Both the position numbers and the translations under genes were made by a program. A DNA stretch of 64,000 nt from Vibrio sp. Isolate34 (lineage in GTDB: Bacteria; Pseudomonadota; Gammaproteobacteria; Enterobacterales; Vibrionaceae): assembly GCF_022397915.1 (NCBI RefSeq), contig NZ_JAKEUO010000004.1, positions 186,001 through 250,000 on the forward strand. The letters are read 5' to 3'. This document shows positions 47,501 through 58,055 of the stretch, one piece after another; within the stretch, counting starts at the first letter, position 1, and each line of letters starts with the position of its first letter. The notes beneath the pieces are model-generated. The model made no database searches and was not told the origin of the DNA. It saw only the letters and a program-made list of their open reading frames with translations.

Positions 47501-50500
47501 TTACTTAATTGGAAGCTCTCGCTCTTTCTGTAACTCTTCAACCAGTTCCGCAAGCGGCTTAGGTCGGCCAATGATGTAGCCCTGCGCGTAGTTCACACCA
47601 AGATCGATCAGCTTGTCGATAATCTGGGTGTTTTCAACAAATTCCGCCACCGTGTATTTGCCCATCTGTTTAGCTAAGTCATTGATCGAACGAACCATCA
47701 CATGGTCCATCTCATTGACATCAATATCACGCACGAACAGGCCATCGATCTTAACGATGTCGACCGGAAGCTTCTTCAAATAACCAAACGACGATAAACC
47801 AGAACCGAAGTCATCCAGCGCGATCATGCAGCCGAGGTCTTTGATTCGAGTGAAGAACTTGATCGCCTGTTTCATGTTACTCATCGCCGCTGTTTCGGTG
47901 ATCTCTAAGCAGATCTTATGACACGGAATCGACGAGTTATTCAAGCTTTCAATCAGGAACTCAACAAACTCTCGGTTGCCCATCGAGTGGCCAGAAAGGT
48001 TGATAGAGCACATCCCTAAATCATCAATCAGATGTGGGCGTTGATCCAACCAACTCAGTGTCTGACCGATCACTTGGCGGTCAATCAAATGCGCAATGTT
48101 GTAGCGCTCAGAGGCAGGCATGAAGATCCCCGGAGAGATGTATTCCCCATCCACATTCTTAATGCGCACCAAGATCTCGAAGTGCATCTTGTCACTGTCT
48201 TCATCTAAGCCAAGAATACGCTGTGCAAACAACTCTAAGCGATCATTGGCCAAAGCTTCATGCACGAGGTTAACACACTCCATCTCTAGGTGACGACGAC
48301 GCAAATCTTCATCATCTTGATGGTAAAGATTATAGCGATTACGACCTTCTTCTTTGGCTGCGTGACACGCTGCGTCGGCTTGAGCATGCACCATCTGCGG
48401 TGAAGCCGCGGTATGGTCAATCAATCGGATACCGATAGAGCAAGTCAGATTAAGGCGAATGTCATCCCACAAGAATGGATTCTCACTCATCATCGAGATA
48501 ATACTGCGACACACATTCACGGCGTCTCGCTCGGTACAGTCTTTAATTAATACTGCAAACTCGTCTCCGCCCATACGAGCCAACACCGCATTATATGGCA
48601 GCACATCTTCGAGCAGTTGAGCGCTAAACAAGATCGCCGCATCGCCCGCTTCATGCCCTGCGGTGTCGTTCAAGACTTTCAGTTGGTCTAGGTCTAAGAA
48701 CAACATCGCATGAGTGCGCATGTGACTCTCGACCTCTTTAAGCGCTTTTTGCAGCTCTTGCTCAAAGTGGTTGCGGTTAAAGGTGTCAGTCAACAGATCG
48801 TACTGTGCTTGATACTCTAGCTTTTCAGACAACTCGTGGGTTTCGGTGATATCTTCACCCACAATCAACAACTGATCCGATTCCACCAGCGGGCGGATAT
48901 TTTCTCGAATCCAGATCGTGCTACCGTCCGCATGGCGATACTCAATATCACGACGCCAGACACCACGAATTTTGTGTTGTGGTTGCAATAGGATATGACG
49001 AGGAATCATCGCATTCTCGTCAACATAGAACTCTCTAGGACGATGGCCTAACAGCTGATCCAGTGGGTAACCCAATAACTCTTCGGCAAACTGGTTCACT
49101 TGTTGAATGCGGTTATTACCATCGAGGGTAATCATCATCACCGGTTGTTTGTCGTAATACAGTTTTAGGTTCGCTTCACGTTGGAACAGCTTATTTTCTG
49201 CAAGCTTACGCGAGGTGACATCACGCGCTTCAAAGAGGAACTGAATGTCTTCTTCTTCCGAGCCCGGCATCGGCTTCAATGAAATATCCAATACCATCGC
49301 ACCACGGTCACGACACCACACCTCAGCCTCAAACCTCAGAGCCGGATGCTCACCTTTTGAGGCGAAGTATTCTCTCAACACCTCACGTGCGGAATCTTCC
49401 CAGTGTTGATGTTGTTGCAGCGGCGTTCCCAATTTATAGCCTTGATTGTAAAGCAGCTCATGCAGCTTGCTGTTACTCGACAGCAATACGCCACTCTTAT
49501 CGATGATGCCCATAAATTGCAGGCTCTGATCGAATATCGATTCAAGCAGTCGTTGGCTTTGACGACTTGCACGTTCGCTCTTCTTCAGACGGTTAAGGTA
49601 ATACACCAAGACCGCAATAACACACGACATGCTCAGGAACATTAAGCCGATGGTGCGAATTTCATCTCGGTAGCGCGTCAGGAAAGGCTTAGGCTTGTTG
49701 AGGAATGTCACTGCAGCTTCATTCTCAGCGCCGAGATCCCAACGCGATATTTGTTGATAGTCGAGCTTAATCTCCGGTGCACCAGCAACTACAGGAGGTA
49801 ACGGGTCATTAGGATTCGCCAACACCTGCAACAAAACGCGCCCAGTGTTACGCCCTTGAGTTTCACCGCTTTGAATCACCCCACCAATGGCCCCAAAACC
49901 TAGCCCCAAATCGTGCACCATATACAGTGGCATCTGGGTCTTAATGTTCAGTTGTCGCCAATCTTCATCGCTGCTCACTCTGCCTTGCGCATCGCGGTAA
50001 TACGCCCAAAACAGTAAGCTCTTGCCTAGGTCAGCGCGTTGAGAAAACTCCATTAATTCTTGGTAGGAATCCGGCACATAGTGCTCAACGAGATCAGAAA
50101 AATCCGGATGGGTTTTGATGAACAGATCGATTTGAGAACGAATCGCCTCACCCGTGACCGAGTGATCGGTAACTATGTAGATCTTCTTTACGGTCGATTG
50201 AAGACGTTTAACCAGCTCGATATTGCCCACTAAGTCGATATCTTCAGTGATGCCCGTCGCGTTCAAACCTTCAATCATTTCAGGGGAGAAATTGTTGATG
50301 CCACCAAAGATGACTGGTGTGCCCTTGAGGTCGGGCGCAAGACGCTTCATTAGGTTGAGCGCATTGTTATCACTAACGACAATCGCTGCAAATTCTTCAT
50401 GCTGTAGCTTGGTGTGATAAAGCTGATACACACGCTCTAGGTATTCTGGGTTTTGAGTACGTTTACTATCGAGGTAAACGACACGGTAAGACAGCCCATC

Positions 50501-50647
50501 ACGATCGAGCTCGTCTGATAATCCTTTATGAAAATCATCCGTCCAGAAAAAACCTTGATGGTAGGAATGGATCACCAATACATCTTTTGTCTGCGCCGAA
50601 GCAAATACGCTCCAACACATCGCAATAAATAACACCCAAAATCGCAC
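47501..50647 (-). CDS. ABC-substrate-binding-like sensor with PAS, GGDEF and EAL domains
   Basis: A 1048-residue membrane protein starting at a GTG at 50645-50647 (RFWVLFIAMCWSVFASA signal peptide), preceded by AGGG. A periplasmic domain of the ABC-substrate-binding type (about 22-310; DVLVIHSYHQGFFWTDDFHKG, AIVVSDNNALNLM, PVIFGGINNF) leads to a membrane helix (about 330-350), two PAS domains, GGDEF and EAL. The cyclase motif GGDEF (693-697) is intact. The phosphodiesterase motif is EIL (824-826), an accepted ExL variant, with ITETA, DDFGSG, VKIDG and AEFVEN in place. Both activities are therefore possible. It is divergent from asnC. Confidence 0.88.
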   Translation of the reverse strand: MRFWVLFIAMCWSVFASAQTKDVLVIHSYHQGFFWTDDFHKGLSDELDRDGLSYRVVYLDSKRTQNPEYLERVYQLYHTKLQHEEFAAIVVSDNNALNLMKRLAPDLKGTPVIFGGINNFSPEMIEGLNATGITEDIDLVGNIELVKRLQSTVKKIYIVTDHSVTGEAIRSQIDLFIKTHPDFSDLVEHYVPDSYQELMEFSQRADLGKSLLFWAYYRDAQGRVSSDEDWRQLNIKTQMPLYMVHDLGLGFGAIGGVIQSGETQGRNTGRVLLQVLANPNDPLPPVVAGAPEIKLDYQQISRWDLGAENEAAVTFLNKPKPFLTRYRDEIRTIGLMFLSMSCVIAVLVYYLNRLKKSERASRQSQRLLESIFDQSLQFMGIIDKSGVLLSSNSKLHELLYNQGYKLGTPLQQHQHWEDSAREVLREYFASKGEHPALRFEAEVWCRDRGAMVLDISLKPMPGSEEEDIQFLFEARDVTSRKLAENKLFQREANLKLYYDKQPVMMITLDGNNRIQQVNQFAEELLGYPLDQLLGHRPREFYVDENAMIPRHILLQPQHKIRGVWRRDIEYRHADGSTIWIRENIRPLVESDQLLIVGEDITETHELSEKLEYQAQYDLLTDTFNRNHFEQELQKALKEVESHMRTHAMLFLDLDQLKVLNDTAGHEAGDAAILFSAQLLEDVLPYNAVLARMGGDEFAVLIKDCTERDAVNVCRSIISMMSENPFLWDDIRLNLTCSIGIRLIDHTAASPQMVHAQADAACHAAKEEGRNRYNLYHQDDEDLRRRHLEMECVNLVHEALANDRLELFAQRILGLDEDSDKMHFEILVRIKNVDGEYISPGIFMPASERYNIAHLIDRQVIGQTLSWLDQRPHLIDDLGMCSINLSGHSMGNREFVEFLIESLNNSSIPCHKICLEITETAAMSNMKQAIKFFTRIKDLGCMIALDDFGSGLSSFGYLKKLPVDIVKIDGLFVRDIDVNEMDHVMVRSINDLAKQMGKYTVAEFVENTQIIDKLIDLGVNYAQGYIIGRPKPLAELVEELQKERELPIK

Positions 50648-50745
50648 TGAATTCACCCTAACATCATCGTTGCTGCTAATATTATCACCCTTGGCTATGA
50701 TATGTACTCTAGCCAATATATTTTCATAAAATCTAAGGGTTAAGC

Positions 50746-51210
50746 ATGTCCACAACCACCGCTCGTCTCGATGACCTAGACCGTGCCATTCTGAAAACCT
50801 TAATGGAAGATGCTCGTACGCCTTATGCCGAGATGGCAAAGCAGTTTGACGTAAGCCCTGCGACCATTCACGTCCGTATCGAGAAAATGAGATCGGCCGA
50901 CATTATTGAGCGTACCGAGGTTGTGGTAAATACCAAAAAGCTAGGTTACGACGTGTGTTGCTTTATTGGTATCAACCTCAATGCTGCCAAAGATTACCAC
51001 TCGGCGATCGCCAAGCTGAATGCCTTAGATGAGGTGGTTGAGGCGTACTACACCACTGGTGCTTACAACATTTTCGTCAAGTTGATGTGTAAATCGATTG
51101 AAGAGCTGCAGTTTGTATTGATCGATAAGTTGCAGGCGATCGATGAAGTTCAATCGACAGAGACACTGATTTCATTACAGAACCCCATCAACCGTAATGT
51201 GAATCCATAA
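50746..51210 (+). CDS. asnC: Lrp/AsnC-family regulator, AsnC type
   Basis: A 154-residue regulator with an N-terminal winged helix-turn-helix (LDDLDRAILKTLMEDARTPYAEMAKQFDVSPATIHVRIEKM) and a C-terminal RAM ligand-binding domain (IGINLNAAKDYHSAIAKLNALDEVVEAYYTTGAYNIFVKLMCKSIEELQ). The match to E. coli AsnC is close throughout. In E. coli AsnC senses asparagine and activates asnA, but asnA is not next to it in this window. Confidence 0.92.
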   Translation: MSTTTARLDDLDRAILKTLMEDARTPYAEMAKQFDVSPATIHVRIEKMRSADIIERTEVVVNTKKLGYDVCCFIGINLNAAKDYHSAIAKLNALDEVVEAYYTTGAYNIFVKLMCKSIEELQFVLIDKLQAIDEVQSTETLISLQNPINRNVNP

Positions 51211-51230
51211 TCGCTTGATAAATAGAGACA

Positions 51231-51258
51231 AAAAGAGCCTCACAAGGAGGCTCTTTTT
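51231..51258. terminator. Bidirectional terminator between asnC and prlC
   Basis: AAAAGAGCCT / AGGCTCTTTTT hairpin between converging genes. Confidence 0.88.
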
Positions 51259-51278
51259 ACATTCTGATCAGCTCAATA

Positions 51279-53321
51279 TTAAGCGCTGATACCCGCATGA
51301 CGCAGCATCGCATCGATTTGTGGCTCACGACCACGGAAGCGTTTGAACAACTCCATCGGCTCTTCACTGCCACCCATTTCTAGGATGTTGTTCAGGAAGC
51401 GATTACCGGTTTCAGTGTTGAAGATACCCTCTTCTTCAAACGCTGAGAACGCATCGGCTGAAAGCACTTCTGCCCATAAGTAGCTGTAGTAACCCGCACT
51501 GTAGCCACCAGCAAAGATGTGACCAAAGCTGTGTGAGAAACGGTTCCAATCTAAGCTTGGCAATACCGATACTTTAGATTTTACGTCGGCTAGCGTTTCT
51601 AGTACTCGCGCACCCACTTCTGGGTCGTACTCTGTGTGCAACGTAAAGTCGAACAAACCAAGCTCTAGCTGGCGCAGGATAAACATCGCTGATTGGAAGT
51701 TCTTCGCCGCTAGCATCTTCTCTAGCATCTCTTTTGGTAATGCTTCACCCGTTTCGAAGTGACCTGAGATAAACGACAGCGCTTCTTCTTCCCAACACCA
51801 GTTTTCTAGGAACTGACTTGGTAGCTCAACGGCATCCCAAGGCACACCATTGATACCCGCAACTGCGCCCGCTTCAACTTGCGTTAGCATGTGATGGATA
51901 CCGTGGCCAAACTCGTGGAATAAGGTCACCACTTCATTGTGAGTAAACAGTGCAGGCTTGTCACCAACTGGCTTGTTGAAGTTACACGTTAGGTAAGCGA
52001 CAGGTGTTTGTAGCTCGCCAGATTCAGTAATACGACGACCACGACAGTCATCCATCCACGCGCCACCACGTTTGTGTTCACGTGCGTATAGGTCTAGGTA
52101 GAAGCTACCGCGCAGTGCACCTGTCGCATCAAAGATATCAAAGAAGCGAACAGACTCGTGCCATGTGTCGACACCTTCACGCTCTGTTACCGACATACCA
52201 AACACACGGTTTAATACCTCAAACAAGCCTGAAACTACGTTTGATTCAGGGAAGTATGGGCGAAGCTCTTCATCAGAGATCTCGAACAGGTTCTGCTTCT
52301 GCTTTTCGCTGTAGTAAGCGATGTCCCATAGGTTTAGCTCAGAAACACCAAACTCTTTCTCTGCAAACTGACGCAGCTCTTCAACTTCGCGTTCACCTTG
52401 TGGTTTTGCTTTTACTGCTAGGTCGTTTAGGAAGCCAAGAACCTGATCTGGCGTTTCTGCCATTTTAGTCGACAGTGATTTTTCGCTGTAAGTGCTGAAA
52501 CCCAGCATGCGAGCGATCTCGTGACGCAGTTTAAGCTGCTCTGTGATGATCTCAGTGTTGTCCCATTTACCGGCATTTGGACCGCGATCTGAAGCGCGCG
52601 TTACGTACGCTTCATAAAGCTCTTTACGCAGCTCTTGGTTATCACAGTAGGTCATCACAGGTAGGTATGATGGAATATCTAGAGTCAGTAGGTAACCTTC
52701 TTGCTCTTTAGACTCCGCTGCCGCTTTTGCCGCCGCCAGTGCTGATTCAGGCATGCCTGCCAGTTCAGCCACGTCTGTGATCTGCTTGCTCCAGCCCATG
52801 GTTGCATCAAGCACGTTATTCGAGAATTGAGAGCCTAGCTCAGACATACGCTTGCTGATCTCGCCGTAGCGGTGCTGCTCGTCTGCTGGCAAGCCAATGC
52901 CCGACAGTTCGAAGTCACGCAGTGCATCGGTAATGGTTTTTTGTTGAGCTCGGTTTAATGCCGAGAATGCTTCACTCGCCTTGATCGCTTTGTACGCCTC
53001 AAACAAGCCTTTGTGTTGACCAACCCAAGTACCGTACTCAGAAAGCACAGGCAGACAGCTTTCATACGCTTCACGCAGTTCGTCGCTGTTCACAACCGAG
53101 TTCATATGGCTTACTGGTGACCAAATACGGCCTAAACGATCATCCACTTCTTCAATCGGAGCAACTAGGTTGTCCCAGCTTGGTGAAGTATTACCTTCAA
53201 GTACTTGTTCTATCTTGTTGCGACACGCTTCAATCACTTGCTCAACCGCTGGCTTAACGTGCTCAGGTTTGATTTGTGAAAACGGAGGTAAGTCCGTGAA
53301 GGTTAATAGCGGATTAGACAT
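51279..53321 (-). CDS. prlC: Oligopeptidase A
   Basis: Cytoplasmic M3-family zinc metallopeptidase of 680 residues that degrades cleaved signal peptides and other short peptides. The zinc motif is TLFHEFGHGIHHML (HExxH), with the third ligand glutamate in the downstream WDAVELPSQFLENW block. The N-terminus (NPLLTFTDLPPFSQIKPEHV) and GGYSAGYYSYLWAEVLSADAF near the end are family-typical. In E. coli prlC can be heat-shock induced. The 280 bp upstream, toward rlmJ, shows no other gene. Confidence 0.97.
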   Translation of the reverse strand: MSNPLLTFTDLPPFSQIKPEHVKPAVEQVIEACRNKIEQVLEGNTSPSWDNLVAPIEEVDDRLGRIWSPVSHMNSVVNSDELREAYESCLPVLSEYGTWVGQHKGLFEAYKAIKASEAFSALNRAQQKTITDALRDFELSGIGLPADEQHRYGEISKRMSELGSQFSNNVLDATMGWSKQITDVAELAGMPESALAAAKAAAESKEQEGYLLTLDIPSYLPVMTYCDNQELRKELYEAYVTRASDRGPNAGKWDNTEIITEQLKLRHEIARMLGFSTYSEKSLSTKMAETPDQVLGFLNDLAVKAKPQGEREVEELRQFAEKEFGVSELNLWDIAYYSEKQKQNLFEISDEELRPYFPESNVVSGLFEVLNRVFGMSVTEREGVDTWHESVRFFDIFDATGALRGSFYLDLYAREHKRGGAWMDDCRGRRITESGELQTPVAYLTCNFNKPVGDKPALFTHNEVVTLFHEFGHGIHHMLTQVEAGAVAGINGVPWDAVELPSQFLENWCWEEEALSFISGHFETGEALPKEMLEKMLAAKNFQSAMFILRQLELGLFDFTLHTEYDPEVGARVLETLADVKSKVSVLPSLDWNRFSHSFGHIFAGGYSAGYYSYLWAEVLSADAFSAFEEEGIFNTETGNRFLNNILEMGGSEEPMELFKRFRGREPQIDAMLRHAGISA

Positions 53322-53601
53322 ATAAACATTCCTTTGGCTTTAGAGACTTTCGTCTTTTTTGTAATGAGGTCGTCTTACAGTCATCAGGCTCAGGTTCGCC
53401 CTAAAAAAATCACCTGCGAATAGTTATTAAATAGTGCCCAATAAGGCAAATTTCAATAGTAGAACCAATAACTAACCACATATTGCGAACGACTGTTCCT
53501 GAATTGTTCGAGAATTTATGGTCCATTGAGGGTTATAATGGTCTGATTAACCCCACCTACACTAACCACACTCTAAATCGAGAGTGTTACGAGAGTTTAA
53601 T

Positions 53602-54441
53602 TTGTTAAGTTATCGCCACAGCTTCCACGCAGGTAACCACGCCGACGTAGTAAAGCATATCGTACAGAGCCTTATTCTTAATTCTTTGAAACAGAAGGAT
53701 AAGCCTTTTGTTTATCATGACACTCACTCTGGTGTAGGTCGTTACGACTTAACGCATGAATGGTCTGAAAAAACCGGTGAATACAAGCAAGGTATCGCTC
53801 GCGTTTGGGAGCAAAAAGACCTTCCTGAAGACATTCAAAGCTACCTTGAGTCTATCTCAACACTAAATAACGGCGACAAGCTACGCTACTACCCAGGTTC
53901 ACCACGTGTTGCACGTGCCCACCTGCGCGACCAAGATCGCATGGTACTGACCGAGCTTCACCCAGCCGATCACCCACTGCTTGAGCAAGAATTCCACCGC
54001 GATCGTCAGGTATCTATCTACAAAGAAGATGGTTTCCAACGCTTAAAAGGCAGCCTGCCACCAAAAGAGCGTCGTGGTTTGGTACTTATCGATCCGCCTT
54101 ATGAGCTAGCAAGAGAGTACCGCGATGTGGTGACTGCGATTGCACAAAGCCATAAGCGCTGGGCAACCGGTATCTACGCCATTTGGTACCCGGTAGTAAA
54201 CCGTTGTGACATCGAAGATATGATCGAAGGCCTTGAAGGCTTAGGCATCAACAAGATTCTACAAATCGAACTTGGCGTATCACCAGACACCAACGAGCGC
54301 GGCATGACAGCATCAGGCATGATTGTTATCAACCCGCCTTGGAAGCTAGAAAGCCAAATGAACGAGATTCTTCCATTCTTGAAGGAAGCAATTGCACCGG
54401 CAACCGGTCACTTCAAAGTAGAGTGGATCGTACCCGAGTAA
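53602..54441 (+). CDS. rlmJ: 23S rRNA (adenine-2030-N6)-methyltransferase RlmJ
   Basis: Methylates A2030 of 23S rRNA. The sequence LSYRHSFHAGNHADVVKH opens the protein, and the catalytic motif is LIDPPYE (DPPY class). I place the start at a TTG at 53602, preceded by GAGAG, giving 279 residues, near the E. coli length of 280. A GTG at 53584 is also in frame but adds six residues absent from the family. It is divergent from prlC, as in E. coli where both lie near gor. Confidence 0.94.
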   Translation: MLSYRHSFHAGNHADVVKHIVQSLILNSLKQKDKPFVYHDTHSGVGRYDLTHEWSEKTGEYKQGIARVWEQKDLPEDIQSYLESISTLNNGDKLRYYPGSPRVARAHLRDQDRMVLTELHPADHPLLEQEFHRDRQVSIYKEDGFQRLKGSLPPKERRGLVLIDPPYELAREYRDVVTAIAQSHKRWATGIYAIWYPVVNRCDIEDMIEGLEGLGINKILQIELGVSPDTNERGMTASGMIVINPPWKLESQMNEILPFLKEAIAPATGHFKVEWIVPE

Positions 54442-54628
54442 TCTCGAATCCACATCATAGACTGAAGAATCTTCAACAGACTGTGATGTGGACGAATAAA
54501 TTTTAAACAGGGAGATTGAGTTCAACCGATCTGCCCTCAATATAATAATTAGACAATTTAAGAATCTATAGGACGTAGGTATCCAGTGCTCTCACTGTGA
54601 CTACAACCTTCAATAAATGGAGAAAGTA

Positions 54629-55984
54629 ATGGCGACTCATTTTGATTACATCTGTATCGGTGGCGGTTCAGGCGGCATCGCATCGGCTAACCGCGCAGCT
54701 ATGCACGGTGCAAAAGTTGCACTTATCGAAGCTCAAGAACTCGGTGGTACTTGTGTAAACGTTGGTTGTGTTCCTAAAAAGGTAATGTGGCACGGCGCTC
54801 AAGTCGCTGAAGCTATCAACCTATACTCTGAAGACTACGGCTTCGACGTTGATGTAAAAGGCTTTAACTGGGGCAAACTGGTTGAAAATCGCCAAGCGTA
54901 CATTGGTCGTATCCACCAATCTTACGACCGCGTACTAGGCAACAACAAAGTAAACGTAATCAAAGGCTTTGCTAAGTTCGTTGATGAGAAGACTGTTGAA
55001 GTTAACGGTGAACACTACACAGCAGATCACATCCTGATCGCGGTAGGTGGTCGTCCAACGATTCCAAACATCCCAGGTGCAGAATACGGTATCGACTCGA
55101 ATGGCTTCTTCGACCTAATGGAGCAACCAAAACGCGTTGCTGTTATTGGTGCTGGCTACATCGCAGTTGAGATCGCTGGCGTTCTAAGCGCGCTTGGCAC
55201 AGAAACACACCTGTTCTGCCGTAAAGAATCTCCACTACGTAGCTTCGATCCAATGATCATCGAAACGCTAGTAGAAGTTATGGAAGCAGAAGGTCCAACA
55301 CTTCACACGCACTCAGTGCCTAAAGAAGTGGTGAAAGAAGCAGACGGCACGCTGACTCTGCACCTTGAAAACGGTAACACTCAAAACGTAGACCACCTAA
55401 TCTGGGCTATCGGTCGTCACCCAGCGACTGACGCTATCAACCTAGCATCAACGGGCGTTGAGACGAACGATCGTGGCTACATCAAGGTAGACGAGTTCCA
55501 AGCGACTAACGTTCCTGGCATCTACTGTGTTGGTGACATCATGGAAGGCGGTATCGAGCTAACTCCTGTAGCGGTTAAAGCAGGTCGTCAACTTTCTGAG
55601 CGTCTATTCAACGGTCAAACTAACGCTAAGATGGACTACAACCTAGTTCCTACTGTTGTATTCAGCCACCCACCTATCGGCACTATTGGTCTAACGACTC
55701 AAGAAGCTGAAGAGCAATACGGCAAAGACAACATCAAGGTTTACACATCTGGCTTCACTGCGATGTACACAGCAGTAACCAAGCACCGTCAACCTTGTAA
55801 GATGAAGCTAGTATGTGCTGGCGAAGAAGAGACAGTAGTCGGCCTACACGGCATCGGCTTCACTGTTGATGAAATGATTCAAGGCTTCGGCGTTGCAATG
55901 AAGATGGGCGCAACCAAAGCAGACTTCGACTCTGTTGTGGCGATTCACCCAACGGGCTCAGAAGAGTTTGTAACGATGCGCTAA
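54629..55984 (+). CDS. gor: Glutathione-disulfide reductase
   Basis: NADPH- and FAD-dependent enzyme that keeps glutathione reduced in the cytoplasm. The 451 residues show the FAD-binding [15 protein letters not shown], the redox disulfide [13 protein letters not shown], an NADPH-binding [14 protein letters not shown] with the following [12 protein letters not shown] (basic residue specific for NADPH), and the C-terminal catalytic [11 protein letters not shown]. The ATG at 54629 follows GGAG; the upstream in-frame ATG at 54617 lies within that ribosome site. Confidence 0.97.
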   Translation: MATHFDYICIGGGSGGIASANRAAMHGAKVALIEAQELGGTCVNVGCVPKKVMWHGAQVAEAINLYSEDYGFDVDVKGFNWGKLVENRQAYIGRIHQSYDRVLGNNKVNVIKGFAKFVDEKTVEVNGEHYTADHILIAVGGRPTIPNIPGAEYGIDSNGFFDLMEQPKRVAVIGAGYIAVEIAGVLSALGTETHLFCRKESPLRSFDPMIIETLVEVMEAEGPTLHTHSVPKEVVKEADGTLTLHLENGNTQNVDHLIWAIGRHPATDAINLASTGVETNDRGYIKVDEFQATNVPGIYCVGDIMEGGIELTPVAVKAGRQLSERLFNGQTNAKMDYNLVPTVVFSHPPIGTIGLTTQEAEEQYGKDNIKVYTSGFTAMYTAVTKHRQPCKMKLVCAGEEETVVGLHGIGFTVDEMIQGFGVAMKMGATKADFDSVVAIHPTGSEEFVTMR

Positions 55985-56010
55985 CTCTTTGTAAGTCAAA
56001 GAAATATAAT

Positions 56011-56038
56011 AAAAAGCCGACTTGTGTCGGCTTTTTTT
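56011..56038 (+). terminator. Rho-independent terminator of gor
   Basis: AAAAAGCCGAC / GTCGGCTTTTTTT hairpin with a four-base loop. Confidence 0.9.
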
Positions 56039-56185
56039 GTTTTTTACCGCATGGTTAGGGTATTTATTAACCAAACAGCGTTTCACACCCTTAACTTGGA
56101 AGAAAGATCACACTACAATCGCGCGCTATAAAATTACACGCATAAGAATAACAAATAGCTCAATTACATAAAGGATGTACGAGTA

Positions 56186-57913
56186 ATGAAAAAAGTGAGT
56201 ATTCTCGCAGCAGCGATTACAGTGGCTTTAACCGGTTGTGGTAGCGATAGTTCTAACTCAGATGTAACAACACCGACAGAACCATCGACAACAACCAACA
56301 AATTTGTCGATGCAGCTGTTGAAGGTATCTACTACAACACCAGTTCTGGCTTAAGCGGCGTTACGAATAGTGAAGGCGAATTTACCGCTAAAACTAGCGA
56401 CACGGTTACCTTCTTCATCGGTGGTGAAAACGGCTTAAAAGTAGGTGCAGCATCAAACCGTGATGTACTGACTCCATTTGAAGCGGCGGGAAAATATGCT
56501 CGCGCACTTAACCTAGCAATTTTACTTCAGTCTCTGGATAACCAGTTTGGTAGCACTTCAGATGAAGTACTGACAATTCCAGAAGTGCTGCGTGCACCTG
56601 ATGCTGCTACGTTAGTGAAGATGAAAGACCTGAGTCTTGATGACCGTGCTAGCGTAACTGATTTCCTAGATGCTATGGGTGTAGAAGCTGCAAATATCAC
56701 ATCTGAAGGCGACGCTCTAACTCATATGCAGTCTGCGTTTGGCTCAATGGAACGCGGTGATGACTCTGCAAACCCATTTATCACTGCAGGTAAATTCGTT
56801 CGTTACATTGATGTAACCCAGAACTCCGACAAATTCATATACGTTCACGCTGACAAACTAATGGAAGAGGAAATGTTCGATCGTACTCGCGGCATGACCG
56901 AGATGACGTTCAAAGTAAACTCTGCGGACTCAGTAACTATGTTTGCAGGATCTAACGACTATTCGCTATCAGAAAGCTTTGCTCAGCAATACCTAACATG
57001 TGTATCCAACTCTGCTCATCAATGGATAGATGAAGACAGCTCGAAGCTTCAAGGTTGTGATACAAACAAGGATGGTGCTGTAGACCAAACAAATGGCTCA
57101 ATGACACCTGATAGCAAATTCGTCTTGAATAACGCGTTTGCCTACAAACTACGAGACTTAGATCAATCAGCAACTGCTGATGAAGAGTTCACAGCCGAAG
57201 ACATCGAAGGATGGAAGCCATTTGATGTCCAAAAAGTATCTGACTTGAATCACTACACAGCAAACAATGTTTGGGATGACAAAGATAAAGACAGCGACCC
57301 ATCAAACTGGATTCGTGATACTACTTCTGGCTCTTTCGATCCTGTAACTGGCATTTATTCTGAGATCGTTAAGAAAGAAACACTGGGTAGCGACGCTAGC
57401 AATAGCCCATCTCGCGTAACCGAGCGTGTTGCTTACTACTACGAAATCCCGACAAAAGACTCTGAACGTTACTTAGATTTCACTGGTACATGGGAAACGA
57501 AAGAGTACTGTGACAATGGCGAAGTTGCAGTAAGTAACATGGTGTTCGGCGCAACAAAAGTAACGACATCAGGTTTTGAATGTGGCAGTGATAACGGCGG
57601 CCAATCTTCGCCAGAAGATATGGGGCAGTTTGATGCAACCTACGCGGAGTTAGGAGCTATCGATTACTGGTGGTTTGGTCAAACAGGCCGTGCTTCAAAA
57701 GCGACATTAACAGAGCTGAACACAGTAGTTCGTTTCTGCGACCAAGACAATTACGTTGCAGGCTCGTCGTGTCACTCAAACGATGAATATTTTGTTAAGT
57801 GGGAATACCAACCTGCTGGCTCAAACTGGGATGAAGGCCTACTTATCCGTCGTAAGATGGATAACACAGGTAACACCGATGGTCGTGTTAGCATCATGCA
57901 GAAAATCAACTAA
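56186..57913 (+). CDS. Large unrecognised lipoprotein with a calcium-loop-like motif
   Basis: A 575-residue predicted lipoprotein (lipobox LTGC, Cys18), with a Ser/Thr/Pro-rich linker after the anchor. Residues about 40-105 (FVDAAVEGIYYNTSSGLSGVTNSEGEFTA...FFIGGENGLKVG) match a beta module I recall at the N-terminus of other Vibrio and Shewanella surface lipoproteins. DTNKDGAVDQ at 292-301 is like an EF-hand/dockerin calcium loop, and there are Asp-rich runs near 365-380 (DDKDKDSDPSN). The C-terminal half has several cysteines and many aromatics. No enzymatic motif was found. It has its own terminator and no partner gene. Confidence 0.8.
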   Translation: MKKVSILAAAITVALTGCGSDSSNSDVTTPTEPSTTTNKFVDAAVEGIYYNTSSGLSGVTNSEGEFTAKTSDTVTFFIGGENGLKVGAASNRDVLTPFEAAGKYARALNLAILLQSLDNQFGSTSDEVLTIPEVLRAPDAATLVKMKDLSLDDRASVTDFLDAMGVEAANITSEGDALTHMQSAFGSMERGDDSANPFITAGKFVRYIDVTQNSDKFIYVHADKLMEEEMFDRTRGMTEMTFKVNSADSVTMFAGSNDYSLSESFAQQYLTCVSNSAHQWIDEDSSKLQGCDTNKDGAVDQTNGSMTPDSKFVLNNAFAYKLRDLDQSATADEEFTAEDIEGWKPFDVQKVSDLNHYTANNVWDDKDKDSDPSNWIRDTTSGSFDPVTGIYSEIVKKETLGSDASNSPSRVTERVAYYYEIPTKDSERYLDFTGTWETKEYCDNGEVAVSNMVFGATKVTTSGFECGSDNGGQSSPEDMGQFDATYAELGAIDYWWFGQTGRASKATLTELNTVVRFCDQDNYVAGSSCHSNDEYFVKWEYQPAGSNWDEGLLIRRKMDNTGNTDGRVSIMQKIN

Positions 57914-57942
57914 TCACAGAGTTAGTTTGATGACTTAATCAG

Positions 57943-57970
57943 AAACCAGAAGCAATGCTTCTGGTTTTTT
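57943..57970 (+). terminator. Terminator of the lipoprotein gene
   Basis: AAACCAGAAGC / GCTTCTGGTTTTTT hairpin. Confidence 0.88.
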
Positions 57971-58055
57971 CATTTCTAACCCGCATGAACCTTCAAACAA
58001 CTATTAACGTAGATACCAAAACAAAGACCTATTAAGAACAGCAATGGAGTTTGTT

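Noticed and set aside
50648..50839. N-terminal extension of the 1048-residue GGDEF-EAL protein
   Set aside because: The extra residues precede a clear signal peptide and would overlap the start of the divergent asnC gene.
52082..52468. 128-codon open frame antisense to prlC
   Set aside because: Shadow of a real gene, with no supporting features.
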